A stretch of DNA of 64,000 nucleotides, from assembly GCA_965230185.1 (NCBI GenBank), contig OZ245995.1:4402001-4466000 (forward strand), given 5' to 3'. The DNA is from Motiliproteus sp965230185. Its GTDB lineage: Bacteria > Pseudomonadota > Gammaproteobacteria > Pseudomonadales > Balneatricaceae. Shown in pieces: positions 36,783 through 45,601 of this stretch. Every line of letters begins with the position of its first letter. The stretch's first letter is position 1. The notes under the pieces are model-generated. The model was given only the letters and a program-made list of their open reading frames with translations. It ran no database searches and was not told where the DNA came from. Both the position numbers and the translations under genes were made by a program.

Positions 36783-38699
36783 CTACCCCTTCCCGTGCCG
36801 AAGCTCAGGGTCGACCGATACCACGGCCGCCTGCGGCTTACGCTGGTGCCTCTGCGCCATCACCCGAAACACCGCGACATCGACGTGGCTGAGATCCAGC
36901 TCCGGATAGCGGATCTTTTCCATCAGATGGGCCCGGGTCTGTAGGGTAAAACCTGCCCCATACTCAGCGGTGACGGTCGGATGATCATGACCCAGCAAGG
37001 CCGCGATCTTGGCTTCGTCCATGGCCTCCCCCTTGTCGGCATTGCGCAACCGATCGGCAACCAGATGCCGAAAACTATGAAACCCCTTCTGATCACGCTG
37101 GTCGATCCCCAAGCCGTCCAGATAGCCTGAACGCGCATGCTGCCCCCGGGTGCCGTTGAACCAGCGGCCGACTTCGCGGCCGTAACGACTGGCAAAATCA
37201 TAGTCGATTCCCTCGAACAGCAGGTCGTCGGGCGCCGCCACCGCCCGACGCGCCTCGACATAGTCGAGAAAACCAAGCCAGATCAGTGCGCTATGAATCG
37301 GCACCTTGCGCTTGGACTGAGGCGTCTTAATACTCTGAAGCGCCCCCTCATCCGTTACCTGAAAGTAATGAATGCCGTCTTCAACCTCGACATTACCCAC
37401 CCCCAGTTGGCAAATCTCGTTCAGCCGTGCCCCGGTAAACAGCGCGATCAGCGGCGCCCAGAAGTAAACCTCGGGAAAGGCACGGGGATCGCCAGTGTAG
37501 TGGCCGGTATACAGGTAACCGTTGAGCATCGCCTGCACGTCTGTGACCAGGAACGGCAATCGCTTGTCTTCTGGCAGGGTCTTCACGTCATAGCTGATGT
37601 CGGACGCGATATCCTGGGCAATGTACCCATATTGACAGGCATGCCGCATGATCGCCTTGTAGCGTTGCACAAACTCTTCGGCGTATCTGGGCTTGATCGG
37701 CTGGTAGTGGGGCAACGCCTGAATCTCGACCAGCGATCGCTCGGCGTTTTTACCCAGAAAGCGCCCACTGGGGTAACTACCCAGCGCCTGAACAAAGCGG
37801 TCGGTGTGATCCAGCCGGTTCATGGTCCTGACCGGGGTGTTCGCACCGATAATCTCGACGATACAGCGCACCATCGATGTGTACTTCTGTCGGGTCTTGG
37901 GATTGCACCACTTGTTCCGCTGCAACATGTTTTTTACCCAGAGGTCGGCCAGTTGCTCAAATGTGGTTCCGGTCGCCGCGGTGGGGGACGGTTGCACCAA
38001 GGTGGTACCGGCGATGGCCTCGGAGGTGGCGGGCGCCGTCGGTTCAACCAGCGACAGCCGGTGTGAATCGCAGGCAGGAGCAGGACTGGGCGTTACCGCG
38101 CCTAACGTCAGCTGGCCATCATTGGCCGATAGCGAGTCGATAGGCGGCGCACCAGACAGGCTCTCGTCACCGCAGCGGTGACGGACAATCAAGCGCAACA
38201 GTTCCGGATTCTGGCGAAAGAATTCGCGTTCTTCACGCATCAGTTCCAGGATCGCCTGCTTTTCCAGGCTGTCATCCTTAAAATCGAAGAAGGCTCGACC
38301 GCTCAGCGGCGAGTCGTAGCTGGTTAACTGCATCATCTGGGAAAACTCCTTTTCCTTGAGTGGGTATCGGCCTCGTGCCGACAAGGTCTCTATTATATCA
38401 CCCACCCCTCCCCTAAGTCGTTGACACACAAGACTAATACAGATATTAGGCCCCAGTATCTGTGCGACCTCCTGAATTTTTTGCAAATATTTTACAAGTG
38501 TAAAAAAACCCTGGACGTGTTCGGCGGCCCGTAACCGGGCCTCGGCATGCTGCCGGGTACCCAGGGAGTGGCGCAGTTGCTGAGGTAACTGATAGCAGGC
38601 ACGCACGGGTTTTGGCCAGAGCAGGCGGATGTAATAAGTTCCCGTCGGCAGACGGTAAGTATGGGGAATACGGGCTGGCATCAGCAGATTCCTCGGCAA
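36783..38699 (-). CDS. Tyrosine recombinase/integrase of a genomic island
   Basis: 638 aa site-specific recombinase. The N-terminal region has the arm-type domain of large island integrases (PHTYRLPTGTYYIRLLWP). The C-terminal catalytic domain shows the R-H-R-H-Y set: GARLNEICQL (Arg), FHSFRHLVADRLR (His and Arg), LLGHDHPTVTAEYG (His and nucleophilic Tyr). A tRNA-Ser-like 3' fragment lies 85 bp beyond its start. It probably integrates an element at a tRNA-Ser gene, the one carrying the mob genes to the left. Confidence 0.85.
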   Translation of the reverse strand: MPRNLLMPARIPHTYRLPTGTYYIRLLWPKPVRACYQLPQQLRHSLGTRQHAEARLRAAEHVQGFFTLVKYLQKIQEVAQILGPNICISLVCQRLRGGVGDIIETLSARGRYPLKEKEFSQMMQLTSYDSPLSGRAFFDFKDDSLEKQAILELMREEREFFRQNPELLRLIVRHRCGDESLSGAPPIDSLSANDGQLTLGAVTPSPAPACDSHRLSLVEPTAPATSEAIAGTTLVQPSPTAATGTTFEQLADLWVKNMLQRNKWCNPKTRQKYTSMVRCIVEIIGANTPVRTMNRLDHTDRFVQALGSYPSGRFLGKNAERSLVEIQALPHYQPIKPRYAEEFVQRYKAIMRHACQYGYIAQDIASDISYDVKTLPEDKRLPFLVTDVQAMLNGYLYTGHYTGDPRAFPEVYFWAPLIALFTGARLNEICQLGVGNVEVEDGIHYFQVTDEGALQSIKTPQSKRKVPIHSALIWLGFLDYVEARRAVAAPDDLLFEGIDYDFASRYGREVGRWFNGTRGQHARSGYLDGLGIDQRDQKGFHSFRHLVADRLRNADKGEAMDEAKIAALLGHDHPTVTAEYGAGFTLQTRAHLMEKIRYPELDLSHVDVAVFRVMAQRHQRKPQAAVVSVDPELRHGKG

Positions 38700-38783
38700 G
38701 TGTCATAGTCAAGTGACACAGTCGCCGTAGCTGATGCAAAGGGAATTAGTAACTGATAGATTTCAAAGGGAAATCAAAAGAAG

Positions 38784-38810
38784 TGGCGGTGAGGGAGGGA
38801 TTCGAACCCC
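38784..38810 (-). repeat. att site: 3' end of a tRNA-Ser gene
   Basis: On the plus strand TGGCGGTGAGGGAGGGATTC followed by GAACCCC is the reverse complement of a tRNA acceptor end, acceptor-side arm and T-arm with TTCGAAT, as found in tRNA-Ser. Beyond 38811 the similarity stops, so this is only a 3' fragment, the hallmark of an integrated element's distal end. The integrase gene starts 85 bp to the left. Confidence 0.75.
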
Positions 38811-39141
38811 CAATACTAAAAACACAGCATCATTTATCTCGCCTTCTCATGCCGTTTTAGGCCTTGTTTTTCAACTATATAAATAATAGACACCAACTCT
38901 TCGATCTATCAAAAATGGCTTGCGGCGGCATACAAAGGTGACGAGGATGCCCCAATTTAGCCCCAAGAAAACAAAGCTTATCTACATTGCAATCCATTTA
39001 GAGTAAAACAACTTATAAACTAATCATACGCGCATTGGATATTTGACATTAATGTCACTGAGCACTTTGGAACCGCGAACAATAACCGGAGGAATTATAC
39101 TGAGAACGCGATGCAAGCTAACTCATTTTGGTGCAAAACAT
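38811..39141. other. Region between att and the HTH gene
   Basis: No gene except a possible N-terminal extension of the HTH gene. It contains the palindrome TGACATTAATGTCA at 39044-39057. Confidence 0.4.
39044..39057. promoter_or_regulatory. Palindromic operator, copy 1
   Basis: TGACATTAATGTCA, a perfect 14-bp palindrome about 85 bp before the HTH gene. The same sequence, extended, recurs just after the gene (39691-39712). Confidence 0.6.
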
Positions 39142-39555
39142 ATGTCAGAAGCGGGGCTAACAACTCTTCAATTAGATGCTGCTCGGATGGTGGCAATGGG
39201 TATCAACTTTAGTGAGATTGCGAGCGAGCTTCAATTGAATCGTTCGACACTCTACCGGTGGCGACAACAAGAACCATTCTCCAAAACTGTTTCCCAACTA
39301 GTCGATAATGCGGCGAGAAAAGGTACCGAGCATATGATCAACGATATTACCGATATCAAAGATGTAATCCTTGGGACGTTGCTAGATGTTGCGCAGAACG
39401 ATTCTGCAGGATCCGCTCGTGTATCTGCTGCCCGCGTACTTCATGAGATGGTAATTAGAGCGGAAGAACGCGCAGATCCCGATGAGGTTATGAAAGATCA
39501 ATCTGAAGAGATTAAAAGTCTTTTAAAACTCATTCAAAACCAAAATAAACTCTAG
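39142..39555 (+). CDS. HTH protein resembling phage small-terminase/phBC6A51 type
   Basis: 137 aa from ATG 39142; the frame is open further upstream, so a longer form is possible because no start here has a strong ribosome-binding site. LQLDAARMVAMGINFSEIASELQLNRSTLYRWRQQ is a clear helix-turn-helix of the kind seen in small terminase and phBC6A51-like proteins. The rest is helical. It is the only plus-strand gene at the left end of the defence island and is flanked by two copies of one palindrome, which suggests it is the island's own regulator. Confidence 0.65.
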   Translation: MSEAGLTTLQLDAARMVAMGINFSEIASELQLNRSTLYRWRQQEPFSKTVSQLVDNAARKGTEHMINDITDIKDVILGTLLDVAQNDSAGSARVSAARVLHEMVIRAEERADPDEVMKDQSEEIKSLLKLIQNQNKL

Positions 39556-39690
39556 GTGTTCCGCCCCCTTTTAACCACACTCAGTGTTTTGAAAGATAAG
39601 CGTCCGGTTCCCACACCCTTTGAATCGGTAGCAACGAGAGCTCCCAATTAGCCATTAACTTCGCCCGCCGGTGTAGGCGAAACAGATAGT

Positions 39691-39712
39691 CCAGTGACAT
39701 TAATGTCACTGG
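39691..39712. promoter_or_regulatory. Palindromic operator, copy 2
   Basis: A perfect 22-bp palindrome with CCAGTGACAT as its left arm. Its core is the same TGACATTAATGTCA found at 39044. Confidence 0.6.
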
Positions 39713-39797
39713 ATTCTTACTCTTCCTACAGCCGGTTTGTGGCAGGAAAGGGGTGCCCTATCTCTACAGTTTGCTACAGCGAATAAAAATGATTCGC

Positions 39798-39930
39798 AAG
39801 GTACTTCGGCAGCCAGTCGTTCTTTCTGTATGAATTTCGCTGTCACCCCACCAGCCAGACCCGCTGGCGTCAGTGGATTGGTGAAGTCGGTTGCGAATGG
39901 TTGCTCACCAATACTTTCGATGTACTAATC
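39798..39930 (+). pseudogene. Decayed fragment of an IS5-type transposase
   Basis: Plus-strand reading gives CHPTSQTRWRQWIGEVGCEW followed by LLTNT. The IS at 13683-15065 reads CHPTSLTRWRQRIGEAGCEW followed by LLTAT at the equivalent place. Nucleotide similarity extends a little upstream with shifts in frame. No other part of the element remains. Confidence 0.7.
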
Positions 39931-39934
39931 CTGG

Positions 39935-41755
39935 TTATGCCACTTGAAGCCTGTCAGACCCAAGATCAACAATTACCTGCCATCGGCCAGATCTAATTGT
40001 CATGTCAAAATCTGAACCAACCTCGAGTCGCCATGAGTTACCGGTCCAGCGTTTTTGCCAAGTTGCAGAGCAATAAATACATGCCGATGCAAACGCTCGC
40101 CCATCTCGGGAGATGAACTGTGAATCAGATGTACGTCGCCCACAACATGGGCAGTAGGCTACAAATATTGCTGCTGTGTAACTCCTTTCGATTGAAGATT
40201 TAACAACGGGCGAAAGGCGGAAAGATCCGAGCCAACTTTTAAATTCTTCATCACCCCATGTACCAAGGGCCTTGAACTGGCCTACAGGCTGAGACTCAGG
40301 CCATTTTTCTCTAACAACTCTGGGCAACTGAGCGATCTGGACGCCATATTCAGGGACAACTAATTGCAGCCACCATTTCTGAATCACTTCAATCACCGAC
40401 TCTTCAGCAAAGAGGTTTTCTGGAGAGCAGTAGAGACTGCCCATCCCTTCAATCTCATCACCAAGGAAACAAAGATACCGATTAGAATTATCACATTGAC
40501 TAGTTAAAGCATCGACAATAGAAGCAAAAACCAGTCTGTTCGCATCATCTACGAAATCACTTGAAACTGACCACTCGCCATTTATCAAGGACAGAATTCC
40601 TGTGATACCGGAAGGGTGTTGGAGAGTCCAACTATTATCGGACAACGGAGCGATTTCCCAACCCAATTTCTTATGGGCACGAAGAACCAGTAAGCCAATA
40701 TAGTACCGGTATAACTCCTCCTGATTTTGCCGTTGCCTAAAGACCAGAACAGGGTCTTTAAAGTTGGATGCGACTTCTTTCACCCACAATTCCCACACGC
40801 GTCGAACCTTCAAATAGTGTGGGTCGTTCATCAGAATGTTCGTGCCCTTGAGCGCTAACGGAACCTCAGCCCCCCTAGGTATAGAACGGTACGTGGCACT
40901 TTGCTTTAGCTGCTGAATTTTCTTCAGTTGCTCATCAAACTGTTTCAACTGAGACTCGGAGAGAGATTTAAGTTTTTCAGCCTCCCCCTGAGAAAAGGAT
41001 TCCCCCCAAGTCTCGCACAAAGCATGTCGCAAGCTCCTATGGAGTGAATCGCTGCCTTCCAAATCCAGGCCTTTTTGGAGGGTTTCATTGAGGACACGCA
41101 GTCTAGCAAGCGCACCTATGACGTATCGTTCAAGATGATCTAACAAACGCGCATAGACCCGGTTCTCATAGATATGAACTTCATCCTCGCTGATTTTGGC
41201 CTGCAGCTTTTTGGGCACGATGCCTGTGAAGGTTCGCTGCTGCCAGCACTCGGAATGAGCCGCTAGATGGCGCTGGTAATTGTTTGCCGTACGCTTGACC
41301 CTAGAGACCGGTAAAAGCTCTTCGTCATATCTCATCGAGATGCGTGGCGACTTAGCAATACTATGCAAATGACCGAACTGAAGCGCCTCCAGAAGTTCAA
41401 CTTCTAGCTGCGAATGATCAAACCTATGAGCGATCCCCGGCGGAATCACAGGAGAGGGTAATCTTTCGATATCCGACAATTCACCGAGCGCTTTAATCTC
41501 TTCAAGCGCCTGGAAGGCAATATCCCTTTGCGCTAACTCCTTTGTGTCGAGCTTACTTACTTCGAGCTCGAACGAAACGCCGTCAACATCGATAGATCCG
41601 CGACCATCATCTATCAACACGGTTCCTGCAGGCCACTCGCCATGAATACCCAAGGAGCTTTCTTTAAGGAGAGCGTATCGACCTGAAGGAATAGGCTCTG
41701 AAGGAGTGATTCGAACCGTTTCTCCTGTGACCCCATCTCGAACCTTGAGCATCAC
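39935..41755 (-). CDS. DUF2357/McrC-like protein with C-terminal zinc ribbon
   Basis: 606 aa, last gene of the seven-gene defence operon, overlapping the McrB-like gene by 4 nt. The DUF2357 region is recognisable (VHIYENRVYARLLDHLERYV, about residues 170-190, then the RRVWELWVKEV and LYRYYIGLLVLRAHKKLGWE helices). McrC-type proteins should follow this with a PD-(D/E)xK nuclease. I cannot find that motif here. Instead the C-terminus has a CxxC...CxxC zinc ribbon (Cys535/538 and Cys559/562). It may be a nuclease-dead adaptor that recognises nucleic acid or protein for the AAA+ partner. The family call is good; loss of nuclease activity is inference. Confidence 0.7.
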   Translation of the reverse strand: MMLKVRDGVTGETVRITPSEPIPSGRYALLKESSLGIHGEWPAGTVLIDDGRGSIDVDGVSFELEVSKLDTKELAQRDIAFQALEEIKALGELSDIERLPSPVIPPGIAHRFDHSQLEVELLEALQFGHLHSIAKSPRISMRYDEELLPVSRVKRTANNYQRHLAAHSECWQQRTFTGIVPKKLQAKISEDEVHIYENRVYARLLDHLERYVIGALARLRVLNETLQKGLDLEGSDSLHRSLRHALCETWGESFSQGEAEKLKSLSESQLKQFDEQLKKIQQLKQSATYRSIPRGAEVPLALKGTNILMNDPHYLKVRRVWELWVKEVASNFKDPVLVFRQRQNQEELYRYYIGLLVLRAHKKLGWEIAPLSDNSWTLQHPSGITGILSLINGEWSVSSDFVDDANRLVFASIVDALTSQCDNSNRYLCFLGDEIEGMGSLYCSPENLFAEESVIEVIQKWWLQLVVPEYGVQIAQLPRVVREKWPESQPVGQFKALGTWGDEEFKSWLGSFRLSPVVKSSIERSYTAAIFVAYCPCCGRRTSDSQFISRDGRAFASACIYCSATWQKRWTGNSWRLEVGSDFDMTIRSGRWQVIVDLGSDRLQVA

Positions 41756-44079
41756 GCCATCTCCTTGCGCTCAATCTCTTGCTCAAGTTTTTCTTCACAG
41801 AGGAAAGCAAAGCCCTCTTTGGAGACACTCTCCCAAACACTTTGAAGACAGCCTTGTAGCTTGGTTAAGTGTTCAGTTTTCGTATCGTAACGCCCGGTTA
41901 CTTTTCCATCCCTGAACAGACGAACTGACAACAAGTGATCCAACGCCTGGCTTGAAGTGCCACCTGCAGCCATCACAACAGGAATAAACTGTCTTGCTTG
42001 CCGCTCGAGCCGGTTCCCCCAGCCAATACCAAAGCGTTTTTCTAGAACAGCTGTGATGTCATGCTCTTGTAGAGTCTTAAAGATTCGATCAACCTCAGTT
42101 CTATGTTGCTTCATAGCCTCTTGGAATGTTGAGCGCATGGATGACACGCTATACATCACAGGCCGTATCAAAGTACTGGAAATATTCTCTTGATCGTTCC
42201 GCCCCAGCTCTAGAACAAAGCTGCGATCCTGAGTTTTATCTGCGAACTCAAACGTAGTTTCATCATGGTTTGCCGTGCCAATAAACCAAAGATTATCTGC
42301 AACAGGTACCTTTCGACCATCTCTCAGGAAGCGCGGAGATTTGGCAGGCGCATCTTCCATTAGAACAACTTGTCGGTCCTCTCCTGTTAGCTCTAGGGCT
42401 GAAAGGAATTCGGCAAAATATTGCTCAGGCCGTGACAGGTTCATTTCGTCCAGCAGGACCACATTAAAGCGATCGCTAAACGCTGGTGTTTGAGCACGGT
42501 AAAGAGCCTGTAGGCACTCCTTCTCATAAAAGCGCTTTTCGAAGGCATTGTAGTGTCCAACAAGATCGTCTCGATCGCGCCACCCGGCTTGCACAGGCAC
42601 AACTGTACACTGGCCACCAACCGCTCTCGCGAATGCCTTAGCTAAACTGGTTTTACCGGTGCCAGATATGCCCTGCAGTATATGCAAATGACTCATCGCT
42701 AAGCCGCCTATAAAAAGGCGAAGCGTGTCCTTTCCGAAGTAAAGGGGGTTATCCGGGTCAACTTGGGCAATCCTTACTTGAAGATCGTCGACCAACTCTT
42801 CCAAAGAAGGCACAGGCTGGGTTATCGAGTTCTCACTCAACTCCCGATCCATGCGAGTCAGAGCTGGGAATACTGCCTGCCCTTGTTGCATGTCTTTAAG
42901 GTCTTCAATTTCTCGTTTCAGCTGTTCGGTAGCAAGACCTATGGCATCGTTATGTTGCTCGAGCACTCTATTTTTCATCATCAGCTGCTCGCGCTCCATA
43001 ATGCCCATAGCTCTTTGATGACGCTCCGCATTCGCCTCATGCAATTCCTGAGTCGTATCTCGCAGCTGATCTTCAAGTGTTCGGTTAAGGTCTTTTAAAT
43101 AATCGACTTCGTCCTCCAGATCCTCAACTGGTCGCCCGGCCAACTTCTGCTTGTACTCCCTCACATCCGATTCAAGCTTTTCTATGCCCATCAAGAGTTC
43201 ATCAGCAGAATCCATCTCTTTTTGCTTGATAACCCGCTCTAGTTCAGCGTAATCAGAGAGGCGGTTTTGTAACTGCATCAGGCGATTTGCTTCACGTTCC
43301 CTGTACTTACTTGTACGTTCTAATTCAGACTCGAGTTCTGATATCCGGTTTCCAAACTGCTGTTCAAGTTGCTCGCTCTTGAGTGATTCCCAAGTTTCAC
43401 GAGCAGACTCTTTAGATTGCAAATCAGCCTGCTGCTCCTGAAGAGCCACTAACTCACGCTCAAGTTTCTGTTTGGCTTGTTCGAGTTTCTTCCATTCTCC
43501 TTGAATCTCTTCGGTCAGTTTTTTCTTTTCTGTATCGATCGACCTCTGAGCTAAGATGAAGTTGCTCTGGCTTTGCTCCAAAGACTGAGCATGCTCTGAA
43601 CGGAGCCTTGATAGCTCAGCAGTTAACTCTGCCAGAGATTCGCTATGTTGCTTCACAAACCCTGCTTGTGCCTGAGCTTCCCGTACAGCAAGGTCCTCTT
43701 CTTTCTTGAGAAGTACCTTTTCCTTAGCGAGCAACTCCTCTCGAATTTGTTCAGCATCATCGATTCCTTGTTGATGCTCTGAAACTTGCGTCTCGAATTT
43801 TGACCGGTCAGCTTTAAGCTCCTCCCTTTGCTGATCAATCTCAGCCAAGTCTGATTCCAGTGATTCAAAATCACTTTCATACTTTGACTTAAGAGCTACC
43901 AGCTCGTCAGAGAGAGCCTCTATCTTTCCGAGCTCCTCAGATGAAGCGCCATCCATAACTGCACTTTCTGGTTTGGTGCCCGTTATGTTTTCTACTTTTT
44001 CAGCAACTGCATTCTTTTGCATCTTTACCGGTTTTGGCTGCTGAGGAATCTTATTTTTGTTTCTATTTCTCTTAGACAT
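41752..44079 (-). CDS. McrB-like AAA+ NTPase with long coiled coil
   Basis: 775 aa. After a basic tail, residues about 45-400 form one very long coiled coil. The McrB-type AAA+ domain follows: Walker A GISGTGKT (470-477), Walker B VVLLDEMN (540-547), sensor GTANHDETT (601-609) and arginine DRS (618-619). McrB proteins use GTP and translocate nucleic acid for a partner nuclease. The coiled-coil-plus-McrB build, next to a DUF2357 gene and a HEPN-like gene, matches CoCoNuT-type systems as I recall them. It overlaps the upstream gene by 8 nt. Confidence 0.8.
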   Translation of the reverse strand: MSKRNRNKNKIPQQPKPVKMQKNAVAEKVENITGTKPESAVMDGASSEELGKIEALSDELVALKSKYESDFESLESDLAEIDQQREELKADRSKFETQVSEHQQGIDDAEQIREELLAKEKVLLKKEEDLAVREAQAQAGFVKQHSESLAELTAELSRLRSEHAQSLEQSQSNFILAQRSIDTEKKKLTEEIQGEWKKLEQAKQKLERELVALQEQQADLQSKESARETWESLKSEQLEQQFGNRISELESELERTSKYREREANRLMQLQNRLSDYAELERVIKQKEMDSADELLMGIEKLESDVREYKQKLAGRPVEDLEDEVDYLKDLNRTLEDQLRDTTQELHEANAERHQRAMGIMEREQLMMKNRVLEQHNDAIGLATEQLKREIEDLKDMQQGQAVFPALTRMDRELSENSITQPVPSLEELVDDLQVRIAQVDPDNPLYFGKDTLRLFIGGLAMSHLHILQGISGTGKTSLAKAFARAVGGQCTVVPVQAGWRDRDDLVGHYNAFEKRFYEKECLQALYRAQTPAFSDRFNVVLLDEMNLSRPEQYFAEFLSALELTGEDRQVVLMEDAPAKSPRFLRDGRKVPVADNLWFIGTANHDETTFEFADKTQDRSFVLELGRNDQENISSTLIRPVMYSVSSMRSTFQEAMKQHRTEVDRIFKTLQEHDITAVLEKRFGIGWGNRLERQARQFIPVVMAAGGTSSQALDHLLSVRLFRDGKVTGRYDTKTEHLTKLQGCLQSVWESVSKEGFAFLCEEKLEQEIERKEMA

Positions 44080-45601
44080 TGCTCAGTCCTTTGAAGAAAA
44101 TCTGTAAAAAGGAAGCCGTAATGGAAGCCGCTTCCAATGACATAGTTTTGTCAGCATTAAACCCACCCTCTGCATGAGCTGTTTTGTCACGCCAGTGGGA
44201 TAAGCGATAAGCATCGAGGAACAGTTGCTCCTCTTGAACAAAGCTTCTTATGGGGTGGTCTGGATAGTCCGGCATCGAGAGAAGACAGGCAGCTAGACAC
44301 AAGCGATAAGAGCCTTGTTTATTCTTTGCAGTATTGAATACAGCCGAATGCCTCACTTTAAGAACCTCTTCAACTTGTGACTCTGATAGAAAAGGAGCAG
44401 CATCAGCTATTAACCTCTGCAGTTCATTGCGGCCGCATCTTTTTGGGATTATCTGAGGACTCTTCAACGGGTACGTTTCTAGACAGTACCGCACACAATG
44501 CTCAATCAAACTTGAGCTCTGGGTGATTAGATCTCGGTAATCATGGAAACGGTTTGTGAACTCCGAGGTTTCAACATCGAGCTTACGGTTCGTCCAACCA
44601 TGGAGCAGCCCAACCAGCCCATCAACTTGGTCAGCTTGGCTAAATTCGGTTAATACTTCCAATCTCGCCTGCTCTTCACGTGCTGCCAAAACATCTTGCA
44701 ATGAAGAAAACTCCTCGCTTTCTTCTACACCAATCATTCGCATGATGTCACGCGATAGCTTCGGTACATTTTTGCAAGCCCCCTCGACCTTTTCACGCAT
44801 CCATTGGATATCACTGTGCAGACCAAAAGGATCTGCTGCAGCCCAGATGTGTTCCAGCCCCGACCCTGTGTATATCCACACCCATAAATACGCTGCAAAT
44901 GGTTCTTTATCAGATAGCCTTAGAGCATCGAGTTGGCGCAATGAATCGTATTCTTTCAGGTCACCCATCATCCAAGCATTGCGTTGAGCCTGATGTGTCG
45001 ATTCCATAACATGGCGAAGATCATCCTTGCTCGGTACACATGGTTCGGCTCGCTCTCTAAGTAAGGTCGGTCTCCACTGCCAATTTGAGGCCTTGGAAAA
45101 GGCGAACTCCAAATAGGAACTAGAAGAATCTGATGGTTCAATGCCATCAAGACCATTGGCATATCTGGGTAGCAGATCACCATCGAAAGCATCTTGAAAC
45201 ACATACCCAGTTCGGAGGCTATTGGAGCCAGGCAAGTCTTGCTGCAGTGCCTGCTGCCCCCCTTCAGTCAACCACCCAGTCTTAGGGTCTAACCAGCCCT
45301 TCGGCCCTAATTGCTGCTCAATAATGTAGGTAACCATTTCTGGCTCTAGCCCGTGCCATTCGGCTAATTCACTAATGCGTGAGCTATCCAGTCGTTTTCC
45401 GGTTCGCATTGAAAGCAACGACAGCAGTGACCGTTCAAATACGTTCGTGCTTTTACCAGAAAGATCAGGGCCATAAACCTGCCAGACAAAGACAGGCCAC
45501 AGTACAGCCTTTACTGCCTTGCGATCATCAACGGGAGACTGCCTTAGGTAACAGATAAAATCATCAGAGAATCTTGCCATGAGCTCCCTCACATAATTCA
45601 T
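44072..45601 (-). CDS. Winged-helix protein with C-terminal HEPN-like RxxxxH motif
   Basis: 509 aa, no named family recognised over most of its length. Residues about 55-120 look like a winged helix (LDSSRISELAEWHGLEPEMV, then a GWL...GW wing). The C-terminal helical region ends with SHWRDKTAHAEGG, an Arg471-x4-His476 motif at the start of a helix, followed by one more long helix. This is the signature of HEPN-domain ribonucleases. If so, it is the RNA-cutting effector of the operon. It overlaps the helicase gene by 38 nt and the McrB-like gene by 8 nt, so it is a fixed part of the system. Confidence 0.65.
   Translation of the reverse strand: MNYVRELMARFSDDFICYLRQSPVDDRKAVKAVLWPVFVWQVYGPDLSGKSTNVFERSLLSLLSMRTGKRLDSSRISELAEWHGLEPEMVTYIIEQQLGPKGWLDPKTGWLTEGGQQALQQDLPGSNSLRTGYVFQDAFDGDLLPRYANGLDGIEPSDSSSSYLEFAFSKASNWQWRPTLLRERAEPCVPSKDDLRHVMESTHQAQRNAWMMGDLKEYDSLRQLDALRLSDKEPFAAYLWVWIYTGSGLEHIWAAADPFGLHSDIQWMREKVEGACKNVPKLSRDIMRMIGVEESEEFSSLQDVLAAREEQARLEVLTEFSQADQVDGLVGLLHGWTNRKLDVETSEFTNRFHDYRDLITQSSSLIEHCVRYCLETYPLKSPQIIPKRCGRNELQRLIADAAPFLSESQVEEVLKVRHSAVFNTAKNKQGSYRLCLAACLLSMPDYPDHPIRSFVQEEQLFLDAYRLSHWRDKTAHAEGGFNADKTMSLEAASITASFLQIFFKGLSNV

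Noticed and set aside
38784..38880. A tRNA-Ser gene
   Set aside because: Only the 3' part (acceptor side and T-arm) is present; the anticodon region cannot be folded from the sequence to its right.
42763..43098. Plus-strand frames opposite the coiled-coil McrB gene
   Set aside because: Antisense shadows of a low-complexity coiled coil; no ribosome-binding sites or family patterns.
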